Made by a program: the position numbers and the translations under genes
Assembly (NCBI GenBank): GCA_027214345.1
Contig: JAPWHR010000010.1
Span: forward strand, 124,001-188,000
Length of the DNA stretch: 64,000 nt
Reading direction: 5' to 3'
Source of the DNA: Comamonadaceae bacterium G21597-S1
GTDB taxonomy: Bacteria > Pseudomonadota > Gammaproteobacteria > Burkholderiales > Burkholderiaceae_C
The notes under the pieces: generated by a model
Told to the model about the DNA's origin: nothing
The model's database searches: none
What the model saw: only the letters and a program-made list of their open reading frames with translations
In this document: one piece after another, positions 18,901 through 27,512 of the stretch
How the letters are laid out: each line of letters starts with the position of its first letter
Position numbering within the stretch: the stretch's first letter is position 1

Positions 18901-19888
18901 CCAGGCGCTGGCCGGCCTGAAGGCCACCGCGCCACCGGCGGCGGCCACCGCGTCGGCGCCGACGGCGACCCTGCCGGCGCAGCGTGCCAGCAATACCGGT
19001 GGTGCCGGGGCCAGGGCGAAGGCAGAACTGCCGAGCGCCACGCAGCGGCATGTCGCCTGGACCTTCGGTGAGCTGCCGGAACTGCTGGAGATCCGGCAAA
19101 AGGGCCAGGTGCTGGTCGGTTTTCCCGCGCTGATCGACGGTGGCGACGCGGTGACGATGGAGGTGTTCGACGAACCCGACGTCGCGGCGGCCAGACACCG
19201 CGCCGGCCTGCGCCGCCTGTTCGCGCTGCAGTTGCGCGACGCGACCAAGTATCTCGAGAAAAACATCCCCGAGCTGCAGAAGATGGGCGCAGCCTACATG
19301 CCACTGGGCACGCTGGAGGAGTTGCGCGGCCAGATCATCGACGTGGCGCTCGAACGCGCCTTCCTGATGGAGCCCTTGCCCACCGACGCCGAGGCTTTCA
19401 AGCGCCGGCTCGACGAAGGGCGTGGCCGCTTGACCTTGATTGCCAACGAAGTCGCCCGGCTGGCCGCGACGATCCTGGTCGAATTTGCCGCCGCCAGCCG
19501 CAAGATCAAGGACAACCGGCAGTCGGCCGACGCCGCGGCCGACGCCACGCAGCAGTTGCAGCGCCTGGTGCCCAAGGACTTCCTGGCGCGCACCCCCTGG
19601 GTGCAGCTGCAGCAGGTGCCGCGGTATCTCAAGGCCATCGTGTTGCGGTTCGACAAGCTGCGCACCGATCCGGCGCGCGACCATTCCCGGCTGGCTGAGT
19701 TGCGTCCCCAGGAAACCCGCTTCTGGCGCCTGGTGTCCGAACGCAAGGGTGTCACCGATGCGCGGCTGCAGGAGCTGCGCTGGATGCTCGAGGAGTTGCG
19801 TGTGAGCTTTTTCGCGCAGGAGCTGCGCACCCCGTACCCGATCAGCGTCAAGCGCCTGGACAAGGCCTGGGCGCAGGTCAACAGCTGA
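15986..19888 (+). CDS. hrpA: ATP-dependent RNA helicase HrpA
   Basis: 1300 residues, full length for HrpA, a DEAH-box RNA helicase. Motif I GETGSGKTT (about residues 35-43), TQPRR, motif II DEAHERS, motif III SAT and QRAGRCGR (motif VI) are all seen, followed by HA2, OB and the long DUF3418 C-terminal part. Two oddities are visible. A Gly/Lys/Pro-rich insertion sits between motifs I and Ia (about residues 53-75), and an Ala/Pro/Thr-rich linker lies near residues 970-1015. Confidence 0.94.
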   Translation: MPEPVIEFPESLPVSAMREQIMDAIAAHQVVIVCGETGSGKTTQLPKMALALGRGKRAVAAPGRGKPAYPPGQGKLIGHTQPRRIAASSVAKRIAQELQTPLGEVVGFKVRFQDRLSREASVKLMTDGILLAETQTDPLLKAYDTLIIDEAHERSLNIDFLLGYLRQILPRRPDLKIIVTSATIDAQRFSDHFASRKGPAPVIMVSGRMFPVEQRYRPFEESREHDLNDAICDAVDELWTGGGPRQDGDILVFLPGEREIREAADALRKHLSHQPALRHAEVLPLFARLSQAEQDRVFDTHGQRRVVLATNVAETSLTVPGIRYVIDVGTARVKRYSFRSKVEQLLVEPISQAAANQRAGRCGRVANGICIRLYALDDFNQRPRFTDPEILRSSLAGVILRMKSLHLGQVEDFPFIERPQGRAIADGYQLLAELGAVDEANELTGIGKELARLPLDPRVGRMILEARERQALDEVLVIASALSVQDVRDRPLEAQGAADAAHVKFDDERSEFTGYLKLWKWITHARGEKGSAEHRLSNRQYEQLLRQNFVNVRRVREWKDIHSQLHTVVAEHQWRINTAPASYEQLHLSMLSGLLGNVGCKIDDDEAYLGARGIKFYRHPGAHLSKKPGRWILAAELVETTRLFGRGIAAIEPAWIEQVAGHLLKKQLLDPHWEKKAAQVTALERATLYGIVVYSGRRIDFGRIDPQGAREIFIREALVAGEWDTKLPFLAANRKLVAQVQELEHKSRRQDVLVDDELIFAFYDQQLPADVCSGHALERWYREAVRQRPGLLLLTREELMRHEAAGITTSAFPRTVRLGGIDCRADYLHEPGDVRDGLTVTIPLFVLNQVNEERCEWLVPGMLKDKVLALLKSLHQKPRSRFVPLPDSAARIAEQFAAPEVFGHGSLVDALLRLVRERTSLDVKRTDFKLDTLSPHHFMHFRVVDDNGRQLATGRNLAAIKSELGGQARGAFQALAGLKATAPPAAATASAPTATLPAQRASNTGGAGARAKAELPSATQRHVAWTFGELPELLEIRQKGQVLVGFPALIDGGDAVTMEVFDEPDVAAARHRAGLRRLFALQLRDATKYLEKNIPELQKMGAAYMPLGTLEELRGQIIDVALERAFLMEPLPTDAEAFKRRLDEGRGRLTLIANEVARLAATILVEFAAASRKIKDNRQSADAAADATQQLQRLVPKDFLARTPWVQLQQVPRYLKAIVLRFDKLRTDPARDHSRLAELRPQETRFWRLVSERKGVTDARLQELRWMLEELRVSFFAQELRTPYPISVKRLDKAWAQVNS

Positions 19889-19890
19889 CC

Positions 19891-20826
19891 ATGTCGCGTC
19901 ACCGGACCCTGGTGCAAACCCGCTGGATGCGGCAACTGGTGCTGCAGGCACGCCGTGTCGAGCGGCTCGATCCGAATGTGCGCGGCCTGCTGTGGATCGC
20001 GCTGTCGGGCCTGGTGTTCGTGCTGCTCAATGCGGTGTTGCGCAGCATGAGCCAGCAACTGCACCCGATGCAGGCCCAGTTCCTGCGCTACCTGGGTGCG
20101 GTGGTCGTGATGCTGCCGCTGGTGCTGCGCATCGGCCTGCGCGCCAGCTGGCCGCGCCGCCTGGGCGGCCAGTTCTGGCGCGGCGCCCTGCACACGATGG
20201 GCTTGTTGTTGTGGTTCACGGCATTGCCGCACATCCCGCTGGCCGATACGACGGCGATCGGCTTTATCCAGCCGATGTTCATCATGCTCGGTGCCTGGTT
20301 TTTCCTGCGCGAGGTGATGCGCTGGGAGCGCTGGGTTGCCGCGCTGGTCGGGTTCGGCGGCGTCATGGTGGTGGTCGGCCCGCAGCTGTCCGGCGATACC
20401 GGCTGGTACCACCTGCTGATGCTGGCCTCCAGCCCGGTGTTCGCCGCGTCGTTCCTGATGACCAAGACCTTGACGCGTTACGAGAGCATCAACGTGATCG
20501 TGTTGTGGCAGGCCGTGACGGTGATGCTGTTCAGCGTGCCGCTGGCAGCCTGGTACTGGCAACCACCCGGGCCTGGCATGTGGTTGCTGGTGGCGGCATC
20601 GGGCGTGCTCGGCGTGGCCGGGCACTACTGCCAGACCCGGGGCCTGGCGATCGCCGAGGCCTCGCCCACGCAGTCGATCAAGTTCCTGGATCTGGTCTGG
20701 GCGGCCCTGCTTGGCTGGTTGTGGTTCGGCGACCTGCCCACGCGCACGACACTGATCGGCGGCGCCATCATCAGCGCGTCGACGATCTGGATCGCGCAGC
20801 GCGAGTCACGCCGGCGCCCGATCTGA
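19891..20826 (+). CDS. DMT-superfamily transporter (EamA domains)
   Basis: 311 residues with about ten hydrophobic helices in two EamA repeats, after a basic cytosolic N-terminus. Typical segments are LWFTALPHIPLADTTAIGF and the C-terminal GGAIISASTIWIAQRES. Members export metabolites such as amino acids or nucleosides; substrate unknown. It starts two bases after the hrpA stop, so it is translated from the same transcript. Confidence 0.87.
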   Translation: MSRHRTLVQTRWMRQLVLQARRVERLDPNVRGLLWIALSGLVFVLLNAVLRSMSQQLHPMQAQFLRYLGAVVVMLPLVLRIGLRASWPRRLGGQFWRGALHTMGLLLWFTALPHIPLADTTAIGFIQPMFIMLGAWFFLREVMRWERWVAALVGFGGVMVVVGPQLSGDTGWYHLLMLASSPVFAASFLMTKTLTRYESINVIVLWQAVTVMLFSVPLAAWYWQPPGPGMWLLVAASGVLGVAGHYCQTRGLAIAEASPTQSIKFLDLVWAALLGWLWFGDLPTRTTLIGGAIISASTIWIAQRESRRRPI

Positions 20827-20856
20827 GCGGCGCCGGGCCGGCGCGCCGCCTTGTCG

Positions 20857-22047
20857 TTACAGGCGGCCCAGGCGCTCGAGGGCGGCGTGCAGTGTCTCGT
20901 CCTTCTTGGCGAAGCAGAACCGCACGACATGCTGGTCGAAGCCGTTGCCGTAGAAGGCCGACAGCGGGATCGCCGCCACGCCGATCTCGCTGGTCAGCCA
21001 TTGGCAGAACTCGCCGTCGGGCAGGTTGCGCTCCGGCACCGCCAGGCCCGTGATGTCGACGCACTGGAAATAACTGCCTTCGCTGGGCAGCAGGCGAAAG
21101 CGGGTCTTGGCCAGGCCGGCGCGAAACAGGTCGCGCTTGCGCTGGTAGAAGGCCGGCAGTTCCAGGTAGTGGCGCGGTTCGGCCATGTAGCGGGCCAGGC
21201 CATATTGCATCGGCGTGTTGACCGTGAACACGTTGAACTGGTGCACCTTGCGGAACTCCGCCATCAGGCTGGCCGGAGCAGCCACGAAACCGATCTTCCA
21301 GCCGGTGACATGGTAGGTCTTGCCGAAGCTCGAGACGATGAAGGCGCGGGCGGCCAGGTCCGGGAAACGGGCGGCGCCCTCGTGCTCGCGGCCGTCGAAC
21401 ACCATGTGTTCGTAGACCTCGTCGCTGATCAGCAGGATGTCGGTCGGGGCCAGCAGTTCCTGCAGCCGCAGCATGTCCCCGCGACTCCAGATCGTCGCGC
21501 TGGGGTTGTGCGGGCTGTTGATGATGATGGCGCGGGTGCGCGGGCCGATGGCAGCGGCGATCGCGTCGAAGTCGGGACGGAAACTGCCCGGCATCAACGG
21601 CACGCGTACCGCGATGCCGCCGGCCAGTTCGATGTTGGGCACGTAGCTGTCGTAACACGGGTCGAGCACGATCACCTCGTCGCCCGCGCCCACGATGGCC
21701 AGCACGGCGGTCAGGATGGCCTGCGTCGCGCCGGCAGTGACGGTGATCTCGCTGTTGGCGTCGTAGTCGCGTCCGCCGTGCGGGCCGTGCCAGCTGCGCA
21801 GCTTGTCGGCGATCGCCGTGCGCAGTTCAGGTACGCCGGTCATCGGCGGGTATTGGTTGTATCCGCTTTCCATGGCCTGCGTCACGGCGCCGACCAGCGC
21901 CGGGTCACACGGGAAATCCGGGAATCCCTGGCCCAGGTTGACAGCTTTTTTCTCGGTGGCCAGGCTCGACATGACTGTGAAGATGGTCGTGCCGACCGAA
22001 GGCAGCTTGCTGCTCAAGATGGGGGTGCGGGGGGTGGGGACGCTCAT
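20857..22047 (-). CDS. PLP-dependent class I/II aminotransferase (YbdL-like)
   Basis: 396 residues of fold-type I. Substrate and cofactor motifs include GFPDFPCDP, NSPHNPSAT, ISDEVYEHMVFDG and the PLP lysine in SSFGKTYHVTGWKIGF. These best resemble YbdL, which prefers methionine and other bulky amino acids with 2-oxo acids. The ATG at 22047 is chosen from family start length. The frame remains open upstream only because it runs through the tandem repeats, which are not coding. The gene follows cysB on the same strand. Confidence 0.9.
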   Translation of the reverse strand: MSVPTPRTPILSSKLPSVGTTIFTVMSSLATEKKAVNLGQGFPDFPCDPALVGAVTQAMESGYNQYPPMTGVPELRTAIADKLRSWHGPHGGRDYDANSEITVTAGATQAILTAVLAIVGAGDEVIVLDPCYDSYVPNIELAGGIAVRVPLMPGSFRPDFDAIAAAIGPRTRAIIINSPHNPSATIWSRGDMLRLQELLAPTDILLISDEVYEHMVFDGREHEGAARFPDLAARAFIVSSFGKTYHVTGWKIGFVAAPASLMAEFRKVHQFNVFTVNTPMQYGLARYMAEPRHYLELPAFYQRKRDLFRAGLAKTRFRLLPSEGSYFQCVDITGLAVPERNLPDGEFCQWLTSEIGVAAIPLSAFYGNGFDQHVVRFCFAKKDETLHAALERLGRL

Positions 22048-22088
22048 GGTACGGGACGGGGTGAAGGGAAGGGGGACAACTACGATAA

Positions 22089-22296
22089 GTCGGTGCCAGA
22101 GCAGAATTGCTTCGCAACTCCTGGTCTGGCACACGAAATCGGGACAGCCGGGACATCCGACAAAAAGTCGGTGCCAGAGCAGAATTGCTTCGCAATTCCT
22201 GGTCTGGCACACGAAATCGGGACAGCCAGGACATCCGACAAAATGTCGGTGCCAGAGCAGAATTGCTTCGCAATTCCTGGTCTGGCACACGAAATC
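22089..22296. repeat. 78-bp tandem palindromic repeat (two full copies and one partial)
   Basis: Units begin with GTCGGTGCCAGAGC at 22089, 22167 and 22245; the third stops at 22296. Each contains an imperfect cruciform: arms TGCCAGA and TCTGGCA enclose GAATTGC-TTC-GCAATTC (copy 2: 22172-22209). Copies differ at only a few bases. The array fills the space between the cysB stop at 22297 and the aminotransferase leader. The 78-bp period keeps one reading frame open, giving a spurious repeated peptide. Confidence 0.9.
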
Positions 22297-23250
22297 TCAC
22301 AATTCATAATCACTCACATGCCCCGTCATCGCGTGGGCGACGAGGTGGCGGTCGAGGCGCTCGCTGAGCAGTTCGGCGAAGGTGAGCACGAAGTTGCGCA
22401 GGTAGGCGCCGCGTTTGAACGCGACGCGGGCGACGTTCTGGCCGAACAGGTGGCCGAGCGGGCGGATCACCAGTGCGTTGCCGCCGGTGTTCTCGGGCAG
22501 TTCGCGCACTGCCATTTCGGCGACGATGCCCACGCCCATGCCCAGGCGCACGTAGGTCGTGATCACGTCGGAGTCGATGGCCTCGAGCACGATGTTCGGC
22601 TGCAGGTTGCGGGTGGCGAAGGCCTGGTCGATCCGGGTACGGCCGGTGAACGACGGGTGGTAGGTGATCAGCGGCAATCCGGCCAGGTCTTCCAGGCTGA
22701 TGCGTTCGCGGCGGCACAGCGCATGGTCCGTCGGCAGCACCAGCATGTGCTGCCACTCGTAACACGGTAGCGACACCAGGCCGGAGTAGGCGGCCAGCGA
22801 TTCGGTCGCAATGCCGATGTCGGCGGTTTCGTCCATGACCATCTGCGCCACCTGGTCGGGCGCGCCCTGGTGCAGGCTGACGTTGACCTTCGGGTAGGCC
22901 TGGCGCAGCTTGGTCACCGAAGGAGGCAACACGTAGCGGGCCTGGGTGTGGGTGGTGGCGATGGACAATGTCCCGCTGTCCTGCGCGCTGTATTCGTTGC
23001 CGATGCGCTTGAGGTTGCCGACCTCGCGCATGATCAGGTCGATGCTCTTGAGTACCTGCTGTCCCGGTTCGGTGACCCGCTTGAGGCGCTTGCCGTGACG
23101 GGTGAAGATCTCGATGCCCAACTCCTCTTCGAGCTCGATGATGGCCTTGGATACGCCCGGCTGCGAGGTGTGCAGGGATTTGGCCGCCTCCGTCAGGTTG
23201 AGGTTGCGCCTGACAGCCTCCTGGACAAAACGGAACTGGTGCAGATTCAT
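22297..23250 (-). CDS. cysB: CysB, LysR-type regulator of sulfur assimilation
   Basis: 317 residues. The N-terminus MNLHQFRFVQEAVRRNLNLT and HTSQPGVSKAIIELEEELG is the CysB form of the LysR helix-turn-helix. The effector domain has the family TTHTQARYVLPP segment and VGIVAEMAV. CysB activates sulfate and thiosulfate assimilation genes in response to N-acetylserine. A small CbiX-type chelatase gene lies 68 bp upstream, fitting the siroheme need of sulfite reductase. The stop codon abuts the tandem repeat array. Confidence 0.93.
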   Translation of the reverse strand: MNLHQFRFVQEAVRRNLNLTEAAKSLHTSQPGVSKAIIELEEELGIEIFTRHGKRLKRVTEPGQQVLKSIDLIMREVGNLKRIGNEYSAQDSGTLSIATTHTQARYVLPPSVTKLRQAYPKVNVSLHQGAPDQVAQMVMDETADIGIATESLAAYSGLVSLPCYEWQHMLVLPTDHALCRRERISLEDLAGLPLITYHPSFTGRTRIDQAFATRNLQPNIVLEAIDSDVITTYVRLGMGVGIVAEMAVRELPENTGGNALVIRPLGHLFGQNVARVAFKRGAYLRNFVLTFAELLSERLDRHLVAHAMTGHVSDYEL

Positions 23251-23318
23251 GTCGTAAGCGGGCCCATGGCGCCTGATTATGCCTGCCGCACGGGGCCGGA
23301 CCGGCGGCGCACCACGGC

Positions 23319-23678
23319 TCAGCCCAGCGCGATCCGGGCCAGCAGTTCCACGATGCGGGGGTCTTCGCCGACGGCCGGTTGCAGCCGGATGCGGGTGCCG
23401 GGAATCGTCGGCGCCAACTGCGCCACCAGTGCCGGCAGGTCGTCGCGCGCGTGGCGGCCGACGCCGAGGAACATCGGCACCACGACGATGTCGTCGCAGC
23501 CCTCGTCCACGCAGGCGCGTACCGCCGTGGCCAGGTCGGGCTGCATCAGCTCGAGGTAGGCACACCGCACCCGCGTGCCGGGATCGATGTCGCGCATGCG
23601 CCGGGCCACGGCCTGCATCGGCTGGCTCCACAGCGGATCGCGCGAGCCGTGGGCAAACAGGATGGTGGCGCGCGTCAT
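23319..23678 (-). CDS. Small CbiX/SirB-type sirohydrochlorin chelatase
   Basis: 119 residues, the single-domain form of the chelatase that inserts metal into sirohydrochlorin. The catalytic His lies in ILFAHGSRDPLW and the second conserved block is VVVPMFLGVGRHARDDLP. Its ATG overlaps the lptG stop (TGATG), indicating translational coupling. Location just before cysB suggests siroheme supply for sulfite reduction. Confidence 0.87.
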   Translation of the reverse strand: MTRATILFAHGSRDPLWSQPMQAVARRMRDIDPGTRVRCAYLELMQPDLATAVRACVDEGCDDIVVVPMFLGVGRHARDDLPALVAQLAPTIPGTRIRLQPAVGEDPRIVELLARIALG

Positions 23679-24784
23679 CAGCGTCGCAGCACCAGCCAGG
23701 TGAACGCCGACAGCGACAACAGCGAGTAGATCAGTCCCGGCGCCGCCGCCGCCAGCCAGGGCCACCAGTTGCGCAGGTTGCCGAAATGTCCGAACAGGTT
23801 GTTGAGCAGGAAGAAGCTGATCCCGGTCATGACGCCGATGAAGACATAGGTCGAGATGCCGGTGGTACGGAAATGCAGGTAGGCAAAGGGCAGGGCGAGC
23901 ACGACCATGACCAGGCAGCTCAGGGGGTAGAACACCTTGCGCCAGAGTTCGATCTCGTAGCGCTGCGAGGCCTGGTCGTTGGCGTCGAGGTGGCGCATGA
24001 ACTGGAACAGGTCGATGATGGGCATGCGGTCGGGCTTGAGCAAGGCCACGGCCGCCATTTCCGAGGTCAGAGTGGTGGGCCAGCGAAACTGCTCCAGGTT
24101 GGCGCTGCTCGCCTGTGCCTGGCCCTCCTGGTCGGGCTTGAACTCGGTACGCTGCACGTCGTGCAGCATCCAGGCGTCGTTGCCGACGAACTCGCCGCTG
24201 GCCGCCTGGCTGGTGGACAGCAGTTTGCCCTTGTCGTCGAACTCGATGATCCGGATGCGGCGCATGCCGCCGTCGGGCTGCAACGCGCCGACATTGACCC
24301 AGAACGCATGTTCGCCCTGCTTCTCGCGCAACCACGCGCCGGTCTGTCCGACGGTGATCTCGCGCAGGTAGGTCGCCTTGAGGAACTGGCCGGCGCGATC
24401 GGCCACCGGCACCAGGAAATCGCCAATCACGAAGGTCACGATCGTGAACAGCAGGCCGAGTCCGAGCATGCTGCGCAAGGCGCGCCAGGGATCCAGGCCA
24501 CTGGTGCGCAGCACGGTGAATTCCGAGTTTTGCGCCAGCCGTGCCATTGCGAACACCGAGCCGATCAGCACCGTGATCGGCAGCAGGTCGTACAGGCTGC
24601 TCACCGACAGGGTTCCCACATAGGCCAGCGCATGGCGCAGCTGGTAGCCCTGTTCGCCGTTCGAGTTGACCCAGCGCAGTTCGCCGACGAAGTCGATGAA
24701 GGAGAACAGCGCCAGAAAGGCCAGGGTCGTGAATCCCACAGCGGATACGACCTCGCTGTAGATCATGCGGCGTACGGTCTTCAT
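23678..24784 (-). CDS. lptG: LPS export ABC transporter permease LptG
   Basis: 368 residues: three N-terminal and three C-terminal membrane helices around a periplasmic jelly-roll. With LptF and LptB it extracts lipopolysaccharide from the inner membrane. Family segments such as TLAFLALFSFIDFVGEL and ALPFAYLHFRTTGISTYVF are present. It overlaps lptF by four bases (ATGA). Confidence 0.93.
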   Translation of the reverse strand: MKTVRRMIYSEVVSAVGFTTLAFLALFSFIDFVGELRWVNSNGEQGYQLRHALAYVGTLSVSSLYDLLPITVLIGSVFAMARLAQNSEFTVLRTSGLDPWRALRSMLGLGLLFTIVTFVIGDFLVPVADRAGQFLKATYLREITVGQTGAWLREKQGEHAFWVNVGALQPDGGMRRIRIIEFDDKGKLLSTSQAASGEFVGNDAWMLHDVQRTEFKPDQEGQAQASSANLEQFRWPTTLTSEMAAVALLKPDRMPIIDLFQFMRHLDANDQASQRYEIELWRKVFYPLSCLVMVVLALPFAYLHFRTTGISTYVFIGVMTGISFFLLNNLFGHFGNLRNWWPWLAAAAPGLIYSLLSLSAFTWLVLRR

Positions 24785-25893
24785 CGTGGTGCCGCCGGTG
24801 CCTTCGTGGCCGGCGCGCGCGAGCGCAGGCGCAGGCCGAGATTCCAGTGTTTCATTGCCAGCAGCGTCGCGGTGAGCACGAAGATGCCGCCGTGCAGGCC
24901 GATGTTGAAACGCCAGAACTCGGCCGTCGACGTGCTGATGCGGCTGGCGCCGAGGTTGACCAGGTTGTAATAGGCGATGAAGGTGAACATCGCGAACAGC
25001 AGGTTGCCGTTGCGCCCGATACGCGGGTTGACGGCCGAGAACGCCAGGCCGATCAGCACGAAATTGATGGAGGCCATCGCCAGCCCGAAACGCCAGGACA
25101 ACTCGCCCATGAACGGCGCCGTGCCGCCGGCCAGCAGGACCCGGGTCGACAATACATGGGGCGGCAGTGCGCGCGCATCCTGCTGGGCCTTTTCATCGAC
25201 CAGCACGCCGTATTCCTTGAACTCGCTGATCTTGAAGCCGGGCGATGCGGTCTCGTTCTCGAGGCGTTGTCCGTTGGACAGCAGCAGGAACCGGTCCGGG
25301 CCCATGGTCTCGATGCGGCCGGCCCGCGCCGACGTGACGATCTGCTTGCCTTTCTCGTTGGCGGCAATGAACACCTGGCCTGCCGTCTTGCCGCCGACCG
25401 AGTCCTTGTCGATGAAGAACACGCGGTCACCGCTGGCCGACTCCTGGAACTGGCCGGGAATGACGCGTTCCAGGTCGCCGCGCTGCTCGTAGCGGTCGCG
25501 CAGGGTCTGGGACTGCTGGTTCGACCAGGGCCAGACGAAGATCACCAGCACCGCGATCGCCAGCCAGATCGGCCAGGCGAAGCGCACCAGCGGCAATACA
25601 AAGCTGCCCAGGCCCTTGCCGCTGGCGAACCAGATTGTCATTTCGCTGTCTCGGTACATGCGGGACATGGTCGCCACGATGGCCACGAACAGGCTCAGCG
25701 TCAGGATGGTCGGTGCGTGCCCGAGCACCGTATAACCCAGCACCATCATGACCTCGGCCGGATCGACGCTGCCCCGCGAGGCCAGGCCCACGGTGCGGAT
25801 CAGGAACATGGTCATGACGACCGTTGCGAGCACCACCACCGTGGCGCCGAACGACCGGGACATCTCCTTGTGCAGGGAAGAATGGAATAACAT
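24781..25893 (-). CDS. lptF: LPS export ABC transporter permease LptF
   Basis: 370 residues, same six-helix plus jelly-roll design as LptG. VILNLAPTI-like segments appear as VLGHAPTILTLSLFVAIV, and FSAVNPRIGRNGNLLFAMF lies near the C-terminus. The ATG at 25893 is chosen; a TTG three codons upstream is possible. Divergent from pepA with only about 23 bp between start codons, a conserved arrangement in proteobacteria, so their promoters must overlap the opposite genes. Confidence 0.92.
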   Translation of the reverse strand: MLFHSSLHKEMSRSFGATVVVLATVVMTMFLIRTVGLASRGSVDPAEVMMVLGYTVLGHAPTILTLSLFVAIVATMSRMYRDSEMTIWFASGKGLGSFVLPLVRFAWPIWLAIAVLVIFVWPWSNQQSQTLRDRYEQRGDLERVIPGQFQESASGDRVFFIDKDSVGGKTAGQVFIAANEKGKQIVTSARAGRIETMGPDRFLLLSNGQRLENETASPGFKISEFKEYGVLVDEKAQQDARALPPHVLSTRVLLAGGTAPFMGELSWRFGLAMASINFVLIGLAFSAVNPRIGRNGNLLFAMFTFIAYYNLVNLGASRISTSTAEFWRFNIGLHGGIFVLTATLLAMKHWNLGLRLRSRAPATKAPAAPR

Positions 25894-25916
25894 CGCTGTC
25901 AATGAAAGACCCGATT

Positions 25917-27413
25917 ATGAACTTCGATCTCAAGTCCCTCGACCTCGCTCAGGCGGCCTCCCACAAGGGTGATGTGTTGCTGGTGCTGGTCCCCGAGGGC
26001 TTCAAGCCCGGCCAGGACGAACTGGGCCGCCTGATCGCCGCGGCGCTCAAGTCCGGCGACCTGCAGACCAAGACCGGCAAGCTGCTGATGGGTTACCAGA
26101 TACCCGGTGTGGCCTGTCCCCGGCTGGTGCTGGCAGGCTGCGATGAGGGCACGCCGCGCCAAGTGCGCCAGGCTGTCGCCGCGGCGGTCGGCACGTTGCG
26201 GTCGTCATCCTGCCGCAAGCTGGTGGTGTGCCTGTCGGCGCTGGCTCACGACGACGCGGTCCGGATGGCCGTGCAGGCGGCGGCCGATGCCAGTTATGTC
26301 TACACGACGACCAAGTCCAAGCCCGAGCCGCGCACGCTGGAGCAGGTCACGATCGGTGTTGCCGACGCGGCGCTGTCGCGTCCGGCCTTCGAGCGCGCGG
26401 TGGGCGCTGTGCGGGGCATCGAATACGCCAAGGAATGGGCGAACCGCCCGGGCAACCATGCGACGCCGTCGATGCTGGCCGACGCCGCCCGGCGCCTGGC
26501 CAAGGCGCCGCACCTGCAGTGCACCGTGATGGGGCCGAAACAGGTCGCCAAGCTGGGCATGGGTGCCTTCATGGCCGTAGCCCAGGGTTCCCACGAGGAA
26601 CTGCGTTTCATCGAACTGCGCTACAACGGCGGCGCCAAGGGCGAGGCGCCCACGGTGCTGATCGGCAAGGGTATCTCGTTCGACAGCGGCGGCATTTCCA
26701 TCAAGCCGGCGGCCGAGATGGACGAGATGAAATTCGACATGTGTGGCGCCGCCAGCGTGCTGGGCGTGTTCCGTGCGTTGGCCGAACTCAAGCCGGCGAT
26801 CAACGTGGTCGGCCTGATCGCCAGCTGCGAGAACCTGCCCGATGGCAAAGCGGTCAAGCCGGGCGACGTGGTCACCAGCATGAACGGGCAGACCATCGAG
26901 ATCCTGAACACCGACGCCGAGGGCCGCCTGGTGTTGTGTGACGCGCTGACCTACGCCGAACGCCTCAAGCCCAAGGCCGTGGTCGACATCGCCACACTCA
27001 CGGGCGCCTGCGTGATCGCGCTCGGGGGTGTGCGCAGCGGCATGTTCTCCAGCCACGACGACCTGGCCGCGGCCTTGCTGGCGGCGGGCGAGTCGGCGCA
27101 GGACCTGTGCTGGCGCATGCCGCTGGACGACGAATACGGCGAAGGCCTCAAGACCCATTTCGCCGACGTTGCCAACGTCGGCGGCCGGCCCGGCGGTGCC
27201 ATCACCGCGGCCAAGTTCCTGCAGCGTTTTGCCGACAAGTTCCCGTGGGCGCACCTGGACATCGCCGGAACCGCCTGGAAGGGCGGCGCGGCCAAGGGCG
27301 CAACCGGACGGCCGGTGCCGCTACTGCTCGACTTCCTGCTGGCGGGCGCCGGTGGCGGTGCCGCGACTTCGGTCGCGAAGAAGGCCCCGGCCCGTGCGCG
27401 GCGCAAGGCCTGA
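25917..27413 (+). CDS. pepA: Leucyl aminopeptidase PepA
   Basis: 498 residues, M17 family. Metal and catalytic segments are clear: GKGISFDSGGISIKPA (about residues 250-265) and the signature NTDAEGRLVL (about residues 330-339), with KFDMCGAASVLG between. PepA removes N-terminal residues in the cytosol and can also bind DNA at recombination sites or promoters. An alternative start ATG lies at 25902. holC follows, the usual proteobacterial order. Confidence 0.94.
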   Translation: MNFDLKSLDLAQAASHKGDVLLVLVPEGFKPGQDELGRLIAAALKSGDLQTKTGKLLMGYQIPGVACPRLVLAGCDEGTPRQVRQAVAAAVGTLRSSSCRKLVVCLSALAHDDAVRMAVQAAADASYVYTTTKSKPEPRTLEQVTIGVADAALSRPAFERAVGAVRGIEYAKEWANRPGNHATPSMLADAARRLAKAPHLQCTVMGPKQVAKLGMGAFMAVAQGSHEELRFIELRYNGGAKGEAPTVLIGKGISFDSGGISIKPAAEMDEMKFDMCGAASVLGVFRALAELKPAINVVGLIASCENLPDGKAVKPGDVVTSMNGQTIEILNTDAEGRLVLCDALTYAERLKPKAVVDIATLTGACVIALGGVRSGMFSSHDDLAAALLAAGESAQDLCWRMPLDDEYGEGLKTHFADVANVGGRPGGAITAAKFLQRFADKFPWAHLDIAGTAWKGGAAKGATGRPVPLLLDFLLAGAGGGAATSVAKKAPARARRKA

Positions 27414-27512
27414 GGCCGACGTGCCGGCCCGTCCCGCCCTGGAGCGACCGGGCTTGGCCGGCATGCACCGGGTCACGGGCCCAGCGTGCAGCCACGCCGG
27501 GATCGAATGCCC

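Noticed and set aside
15026-19951. 1641-codon open frame antisense to hrpA and argA
   Set aside because: Arises from strong GC bias in the third position of hrpA; composition is His/Gln/Arg/Gly repetitive and no domain is seen.
22089-22296. CRISPR array
   Set aside because: Units are contiguous tandem copies without unique spacers, and no cas gene is nearby.
22080-22313. Repeated cysteine-rich peptides encoded through the 78-bp repeats on both strands
   Set aside because: The 78-bp period keeps frames open; repeats are palindromic DNA elements and no start signal precedes them.
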